DNA of 64,000 nucleotides, taken from NCBI RefSeq assembly GCF_042685105.1, contig NZ_JBHUMO010000044.1, positions 124,001-188,000 on the forward strand. Reading direction: 5' to 3'. Positions 59,143-64,000 of this stretch are shown here, piece by piece. This DNA comes from Enterococcus_G camelliae. Lineage in GTDB: Bacteria > Bacillota > Bacilli > Lactobacillales > Enterococcaceae. The position numbers were made by a program, and so were the translations under genes. Each line of letters starts with the position of its first letter. Position 1 is the first letter of the stretch. The notes under the pieces are model-generated. The model saw only the letters and a list, made by a program, of their open reading frames with translations, searched no databases and had not been told where the DNA came from.

Positions 59143-60012
59143 ATGCTTGATTATCGTTATGATACTTTTTACACGTTGGCAAAACAGCTAAATTACACCA
59201 GAGCCGCAGAAGAACTGAATATTACGCAGCCAGCAGTCACGAAACATATCCAGTCGTTGCAAGCAGAACTTGGTGTCAATTTGTTTATTTATGAACACAG
59301 GGAACTCTCTTTAACTCCTAGTGGTGAATATTTGTTTCAGCAGTTAGATCAACTAATGCCGGAGCTCCACACCATTTATCGAACCCTTACCCAAAACTCA
59401 CAATTAAAAATTGCTGTTGGTCGGACCATTGGAGAATGTTTTTTGTTTCAACACGACACGGCGTTTTCTGCCTTTTTTGATCGTGAGGATATCGAACTGT
59501 CCATTGACACTACCGACGTGATTTTGCCTAAACTATTTTCTAATGATATCGATATTGCGATTGTGGCGGGTGAAATTGATGAACATAAATTCACGAAAAC
59601 CCATTTTTTAAATCAGCGATTAGTCGGTATTTGCTCTCCATTGAATAACGAAGTACGTACAGCAACGACACTAAACGAACTCACCCATTCATTCCTGATT
59701 TTGCGCGAACGAGGTGCTGGTGTGATTCAAGTTCTAAAACGAGTCCTGGCTCAGTCTGGACTTAGTATTCCTCAATTTAAAAAGCATACGCACATTGCCA
59801 ATACAGATGCAATCAAAAAAATGGTTATTCAAAATAAAGGCATTAGTTTTTTATTTGACTGTTCTGTCAAAGAAGAGCTCGATAAGGGCATTTTATTGGA
59901 AATTCCCTTGCGACCGATCACTTCCTTCGCCTTTTATCTCGTAACAAAAAAGGGACGTGAAAGAGAACCGTTTATAAAGCAAGCAATCAAAGAGTTGAAA
60001 AAGACTATTTAA
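59143..60012 (+). CDS. LysR-family regulator of the sulfur operon
   Basis: A 289-residue LysR-type protein. The N-terminal winged helix has LAKQLNYTRAAEELNITQPA and VTKHIQSLQAELGVNLF; the C-terminal effector domain includes ERGAGVIQVLKRVL. It is of the CysL/YeiE-like group, and the divergent sulfur operon supports a sulfur-status role (inference). The ATG at 59143 follows GAGGAG. Confidence 0.9.
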   Translation: MLDYRYDTFYTLAKQLNYTRAAEELNITQPAVTKHIQSLQAELGVNLFIYEHRELSLTPSGEYLFQQLDQLMPELHTIYRTLTQNSQLKIAVGRTIGECFLFQHDTAFSAFFDREDIELSIDTTDVILPKLFSNDIDIAIVAGEIDEHKFTKTHFLNQRLVGICSPLNNEVRTATTLNELTHSFLILRERGAGVIQVLKRVLAQSGLSIPQFKKHTHIANTDAIKKMVIQNKGISFLFDCSVKEELDKGILLEIPLRPITSFAFYLVTKKGREREPFIKQAIKELKKTI

Positions 60013-60059
60013 CATTCAGGAATAATGAAAAACTAACCAATAACCATTTTTAAATGCCA

Positions 60060-60160
60060 AAAAAGAGGCTCACAAGTAAAATGGTACCTATAGATTGAAC
60101 ACTCTTTTTTACAAGTGTCCTATCTACAGGTACCATTTTATAGAGCTAGGCCTCTTTTTT
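60060..60160. terminator. large bidirectional terminator
   Basis: AAAAGAGGC (about 60061-60069) pairs with GGCCTCTTTTTT (60149-60160) and AAAATGGTACCT pairs with AGGTACCATTTT inside. T-runs lie on both 3' sides. It separates the LysR gene (plus) and the polyol dehydrogenase (minus). Confidence 0.85.
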
Positions 60161-60162
60161 TA

Positions 60163-61221
60163 TCAAAATTTATCTGGATTTGAAGCAATCAATACTTTGA
60201 TATCATTCCCTGCCATCACTGTATCAAATGCAGCTCGCCAATGATCCAAGTCAAATTTTTTGGTAATCATCTCGTCAATTCTAATAGCGCCCTTTGCTAA
60301 AAGGTGAATCGCAATCGGCCAATCATATGGATTTTGCGAGCGGCTACCCTTGTATGAAATTTCTCGTTGAATAATTGATTCTGTATCAATATCAACAATT
60401 TTTTTGGCAAACAATCCAACTTGGATGAACTCTCCTTGTTTTTTGACCAATGGCAAGCTTGCGTTGACCGCGTATGATGATCCCGAAGCATCATATACCT
60501 TATCCACCCCATAGCCATCCGTCACTTGCATCACAATTTCAGCCAAGTCTTCCACTTGAGTATCAACCACAATATCTGCCCCTATTTTCTTCGCCAATTC
60601 TAAACGATGCGCATCCTTTGTAATTCCCGTCATAATGACAAATGAGCCCACTTCTTTCGCAATTTGTAGTAAGAATAAGCCAATTGGTCCCGGTCCCATA
60701 ATAATGATTACATCTTTTAGTTCCAACTTACTTACTTGATACATGGCATGAACACAGCATGCTAGCGGTTCGCTCATTGCTGCCCCTTCGTAACTCAAGT
60801 TGTCTGGAAGAATATGCACACTTTCTTCTCTTGCTAAGACGTAATTCGCCATACTGCCATTTTGTTGTGTTCCCAATCCTTTTCGATAAGGACAAAGATT
60901 GTATTGTTTTCTCTTACAATAATCACATTGATTGCATACGGCGAAGGTTGTTTCACTTGTCACTCGGTCGCCTACTTTAATTTTGGTAACCTCTTCACCA
61001 ATCTTAACTACCCTCCCTGAAAACTCATGTCCTAATACAACTGGGGTCGTGGGATTCGCATACTCTCCTTTGAACGTATGAATATCCGAACCGCAAATTC
61101 CTGTATAGGCCACTTCAATCAGTACTTTATCCTCTGTTACTTCAGGGACAGGCAATTCAATCATTTCCATTTTATCGTAGCCTGGCTCTTGCTTTGATAC
61201 CCCTTTCATAACTTCTAACAA
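60163..61221 (-). CDS. zinc-dependent polyol (phosphate) dehydrogenase
   Basis: Medium-chain dehydrogenase of 352 residues, similar to sorbitol, threonine and galactitol-1-phosphate dehydrogenases. The catalytic zinc region is GICGSDIHTF and LGHEFSGRV. The structural zinc cysteines are in VCNQCDYCKRKQYNLC, and the nucleotide loop is IMGPGPIGLF. The start is TTG at 61221, eight bases after AAGGAGG; an ATG four codons later is too far away. It ends a galactitol-type PTS operon, so oxidation of an imported polyol phosphate is the likely job (GatD-like). Confidence 0.85.
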   Translation of the reverse strand: MLEVMKGVSKQEPGYDKMEMIELPVPEVTEDKVLIEVAYTGICGSDIHTFKGEYANPTTPVVLGHEFSGRVVKIGEEVTKIKVGDRVTSETTFAVCNQCDYCKRKQYNLCPYRKGLGTQQNGSMANYVLAREESVHILPDNLSYEGAAMSEPLACCVHAMYQVSKLELKDVIIIMGPGPIGLFLLQIAKEVGSFVIMTGITKDAHRLELAKKIGADIVVDTQVEDLAEIVMQVTDGYGVDKVYDASGSSYAVNASLPLVKKQGEFIQVGLFAKKIVDIDTESIIQREISYKGSRSQNPYDWPIAIHLLAKGAIRIDEMITKKFDLDHWRAAFDTVMAGNDIKVLIASNPDKF

Positions 61222-61234
61222 TGTGACACCCTCC

Positions 61235-62503
61235 TTAAAAAACCATATTGTATAATTCTGCTAATTTTAAGAAAATCCAGTTTAAGATATTCCCGCCTGT
61301 GTCTAAATTACTAATTTCCGCAGCTCCTTTTGGAAATTCCACAATTCCATTTGCCATTTGCGTCAAAACTGGTGCGAAATTGGTAGCCATTAATAGTGCC
61401 AAAGTGATAACAACTGTTAAAGAAATAACGGAATGCAAAATGTTTCCTTTTCGACTAGGAACAACCAAAGCAGCGAAAAACGGAATTGTTGCCAAGTCGC
61501 CAAAAGGTAATACGCGGTTACCTGGTAAAATCACTGCGATAAATAAAGTAATGGGTACCATCAAGAGCCCTGTTGCTAGAGCTGCTGGCGCTCCAGTCGC
61601 AAGTGCAGCATCCATTCCCAAGTATATTTCACGATCGCCATATCGTTTTTGCAGCATTTTTTGTGCACTTTCTTGAATTGGAATTAATCCTTCCATTAAA
61701 ATTTTCACCATTCTTGGCATCAAGAACATTACGCCGCCCATGGTCATACCGATTTGTAAAATGCCTGCAAAATCATAGCCACCTAAAATTCCTAAAAATG
61801 CCCCAATAATAATCCCCATAATCATGGGTTCGCCAAAAATACCAAAGCGTTTTTGAATGGTTTCTGGTTTTACATCAAGCTTGTTAATTCCAGGAATTTT
61901 GTCCACTACCCAACCAATTGGAATGCCAATCAATGCATAGCCTTGCGCCGAACCGGTTGTAAAGCTAACACCTTCAAGCCCATAATACTCTTGCATTTTC
62001 GGTGCTGTTTTATCGGCGACAATTTGTACAATGACGGTATAAATAATTCCACAAAAAATTCCGAAAATGAAATTCTTCGTTACAATATAACCCGTTGCTG
62101 CTGCTGCGCTCATGTGCCAATAGTTCCAAATATCAATATTCAAGGTTTTCGTCCAATTCATGGCAAGCATAATTAAATTAACAATTAAAATAACTGGAAT
62201 CATTACTGCTGCAATAGGTTGTGCCCATGTTCCTGCTGCTACTGCGGGCCAACCAGCATCAATAATGGTTAAGTTCAACCCAAATCGTGCCACCATTGCT
62301 TGGGCAGCTGGTCCAACACTAGTTGTTAATAAGTTAATCACTAGGTTGATACCAATCATTCCAATCCCTACCGTAATACCTGATATAATCGCTTTCTTAG
62401 GGGGTACGCGGAACACCAATCCAACAATAAAAATAATAATCGGCAGCATAACACTTGCCCCAACACCCAAAATTCCTTGGACAATATTCATTAATCCATC
62501 CAT
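61235..62503 (-). CDS. gatC: PTS galactitol-family IIC component
   Basis: Membrane component of 422 residues with many helices, PTS-Gat/SgcC type: LVFRVPPKKAIISGITVGIG, NIDIWNYWHMSAAAATGYI and GRYGD-like KRYGDREIYLGMDAALATGA. It imports a polyol with phosphorylation. GatC is named for the family; the real sugar may be galactitol, another hexitol or a pentitol. Confidence 0.85.
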   Translation of the reverse strand: MDGLMNIVQGILGVGASVMLPIIIFIVGLVFRVPPKKAIISGITVGIGMIGINLVINLLTTSVGPAAQAMVARFGLNLTIIDAGWPAVAAGTWAQPIAAVMIPVILIVNLIMLAMNWTKTLNIDIWNYWHMSAAAATGYIVTKNFIFGIFCGIIYTVIVQIVADKTAPKMQEYYGLEGVSFTTGSAQGYALIGIPIGWVVDKIPGINKLDVKPETIQKRFGIFGEPMIMGIIIGAFLGILGGYDFAGILQIGMTMGGVMFLMPRMVKILMEGLIPIQESAQKMLQKRYGDREIYLGMDAALATGAPAALATGLLMVPITLFIAVILPGNRVLPFGDLATIPFFAALVVPSRKGNILHSVISLTVVITLALLMATNFAPVLTQMANGIVEFPKGAAEISNLDTGGNILNWIFLKLAELYNMVF

Positions 62504-62520
62504 TCATCATTCCTCCTTAT

Positions 62521-62817
62521 CTAGTTTCCATTTATTTTGTTCACTGCATCCATGATTTCTTGTTCGACTTTTTCAGTACCAATACCTGTTAGAAATGCCA
62601 TCGCTTTAATCGCTGGGATTCGATAAGATGTTGGTAACATAGTTGTAGAAATTAAAAGATCTGCATCATCTTGCTTCGCTGCTGCCTCCGCAATTTTAAT
62701 TTGTGTAATATCAACTGGCACATGATTGGTTTTGAATAAATCCTCTACTTTTTTCATTACAACCGTTGATGTAGCAATGCCTGCACCACATGCAACTAAT
62801 ACTCTAATTTTTTTCAT
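62521..62817 (-). CDS. gatB: PTS galactitol-family IIB component
   Basis: Cytoplasmic phosphocarrier of 98 residues. The phosphorylated Cys10 is in VLVACGAGIATSTVV. The ATG at 62817 follows AGAGGAAG; a GTG/ATG-like start six codons upstream lies in the IIA end. It receives phosphate from IIA and passes it to sugar bound by IIC. Confidence 0.9.
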   Translation of the reverse strand: MKKIRVLVACGAGIATSTVVMKKVEDLFKTNHVPVDITQIKIAEAAAKQDDADLLISTTMLPTSYRIPAIKAMAFLTGIGTEKVEQEIMDAVNKINGN

Positions 62818-62831
62818 TGTTCTTCCTCTTT

Positions 62832-63305
62832 TCATAAATGATTTTGTTTGATAATTGTTAACAACTCCTGACTATCTTGAGCTGCAATTAATGCCGCAAG
62901 TAGTTCATCATTTTGTAGCAGTCCCATTAACGACTGCAACATTTCTAATTGAGCGTGAGGCTCATTCAAACCTAATACAAAAATAATTTTTGTTGGTACT
63001 ATCATCTGATTGTCTTCCATACTTTTAAAATCAATCGGACACTGATTGACAACAATCGCCACGAATTCTTTGCTTACTAAATCGGCCTCTGTGTGCGGAA
63101 TTGCTGCACCAAATTTTTGAAGAGGAATCCCTGTCGGAAATTCTTTTTCACGATCAGTCAACCCTTGAAAAAAACCGGGCAATACCAATTCAGCTTGTTC
63201 TGCATCAGATGCTATGGTTCGAAACACCTCCTCTTGCGATTGAAAGTCGGCTTTTGTATAAATCAAATCAGTTCTTAAATAATCACTCAGCTTTTTTTTC
63301 GTCAT
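62832..63305 (-). CDS. gatA: PTS IIA component (fructose/mannitol/galactitol type)
   Basis: A 157-residue IIA of PTS family EIIA-2 with phospho-acceptor His71 in AAIPHTEADLV. The ATG at 63305 overlaps the region of the regulator stop (TAGCATG), implying coupled translation; a frame extension upstream is excluded by GGGGG placement. It precedes gatB. Confidence 0.88.
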   Translation of the reverse strand: MTKKKLSDYLRTDLIYTKADFQSQEEVFRTIASDAEQAELVLPGFFQGLTDREKEFPTGIPLQKFGAAIPHTEADLVSKEFVAIVVNQCPIDFKSMEDNQMIVPTKIIFVLGLNEPHAQLEMLQSLMGLLQNDELLAALIAAQDSQELLTIIKQNHL

Positions 63306-63306
63306 G

Positions 63307-64000
63307 CTATTTCCCCCAGTACTGGTCATTGTGTTCTTTTAAAAGTTGGAGTCCTTCTTGAATGGTCGCTACCTCAGCCAACTTTTCTGCATAGATTGAG
63401 CCCGCAAGATGCATCATTTCCAACAATAAGTCAATATGCTTTTCCTTGTCATTCGAAGCCAATAAAATAACTAAATAGATGAGTTGTTCGTTCTCTTGGA
63501 TGAGCCCATTGCGAACAATTCCCATGCTGATTCCTAAGTCAAATGCTCCTGCCTCTGCCACCGTATGCGGGAGTGCAATTTTATTTCGTAAAACGATATA
63601 TTCCGGAATCGTAGGCATTTCAGCTTGAATGGTTTGAATATAATTTGGAGATATAATCTGCGCTTTTTCTAATGGTCTCGCCAATTTAGCTAGTACTTCG
63701 GGCCAAGTCGTCTCCTCTTCAAATAATTGAAGGGTTTCAGTATTCACTAAATCAATTAGATGGTTTTGTTTGGGTTCAAAAATAGGTGCCTTTTCGCTCT
63801 GAAGCAAGCCCATCAATTCATCATATAATCCAGCTTCATTTTCAAGAGTGGTATGTTTTTTGATTAGTGCCATAATTTCTTCGGGATTTACAGCACTGTA
63901 TCCTAGGTTCATTGTCTTTGATAAAAAATGTTTTCTTAGTTGTTTTTTTTCATCTTTGGATAGAAAACTATCTACTTCAAATACGGGTAAATCCGTTTTA
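63307..64000 (-). CDS. PTS-linked transcriptional regulator, C-terminal part (cut by window)
   Basis: The minus-strand frame is open to the window edge (FEVDSFLSKDEKKQLRKHFL precedes the first internal Met), so the gene continues beyond 64000. The last about 145 residues form an EIIA-2-like domain with the phospho-acceptor His in KIALPHTVAEAGAFDLG. This layout is typical of BglG/MtlR-type PRD activators that end in a IIA module and control mannitol or galactitol operons. The DNA-binding and PRD parts are not visible. The stop lies one base from the gatA start codon. Confidence 0.8.
   Translation of the reverse strand, partial: KTDLPVFEVDSFLSKDEKKQLRKHFLSKTMNLGYSAVNPEEIMALIKKHTTLENEAGLYDELMGLLQSEKAPIFEPKQNHLIDLVNTETLQLFEEETTWPEVLAKLARPLEKAQIISPNYIQTIQAEMPTIPEYIVLRNKIALPHTVAEAGAFDLGISMGIVRNGLIQENEQLIYLVILLASNDKEKHIDLLLEMMHLAGSIYAEKLAEVATIQEGLQLLKEHNDQYWGK

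Noticed and set aside
1..64000. CRISPR arrays, tRNA or rRNA genes, intact transposons
   Set aside because: No regularly spaced direct repeats, no cloverleaf or rRNA sequence, and no complete transposase gene were seen on reading both strands.

Overview
The window reads as a chromosomal segment of a low-GC Gram-positive coccus, most likely Enterococcus or a near relative in the Enterococcaceae. The evidence is the Bacillus/Lactobacillales order of the S10-spc-alpha and str ribosomal operons, the sequences of EF-Tu, RpoA and the ribosomal proteins, adenylate kinase with a four-Cys zinc LID, zinc-ribbon S14 and L36, strong AGGAGG ribosome binding sites and sigma-A type promoters. The species cannot be settled by reading alone. 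Both ends cut genes: glnA on the left and a PTS-linked regulator on the right.

Positions 1-4800 hold the 3' part of glnA, then, on the minus strand, ecfA1-ecfA2-ecfT-truA, the shared energizing module of ECF vitamin transporters. Positions 4800-18800 are one long minus-strand run of translation genes (rpsJ through rplQ, with secY, adk, infA and rpoA). Promoters are readable before rpsJ and before infA. Positions 19000-22800 are a vitamin B6 salvage locus: an ECF substrate-binding subunit and pyridoxine kinase, divergent from a PdxR/MocR-type regulator that overlaps a nitroreductase gene. Positions 22800-27300 are the str operon (rpsL-rpsG-fusA-tuf). rpiA, gpmA and an iron alcohol dehydrogenase follow.

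Positions 30400-40700 are a complete nucleoside uptake and catabolism operon of ten genes (pdp-deoC-cdd-bmpA-nupABC-deoB-punA-deoD). Its promoter overlaps LacI-type operator half-sites, and a LacI-family regulator lies just upstream. Then come an RsmC-like methyltransferase, coaA and guaA. Between guaA and an FMN reductase (45.2-46.8 kb) is a scar of mobile-element debris: an integrase C-terminus with an internal stop, a Cys-rich KTR-domain fragment in another frame, an IS3-type transposase tail, and a perfect 25-bp inverted repeat. An intact XRE-regulator/membrane-protein pair with its own palindromic operator sits inside the scar.

The remainder holds stress, sulfur and sugar functions. They are a TPP-riboswitch-controlled tenA, msrA, a formaldehyde-detoxification pair (class III alcohol dehydrogenase plus S-formylglutathione hydrolase) divergent from an HxlR regulator, a sulfur operon (YeeE/YedE transporter, CoA-disulfide-reductase/rhodanese fusion, TauABC-like importer) divergent from a LysR regulator, and a galactitol-type PTS with a polyol dehydrogenase. 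The most interesting unannotated item is a roughly 290-nt transcription unit at about 49.00-49.30 kb on the minus strand. It has no plausible ORF, a consensus promoter overlapping a perfect match to the cre (CcpA) consensus, extensive nested self-complementarity, and a strong U-tract terminator. It is a candidate carbon-regulated structured RNA.
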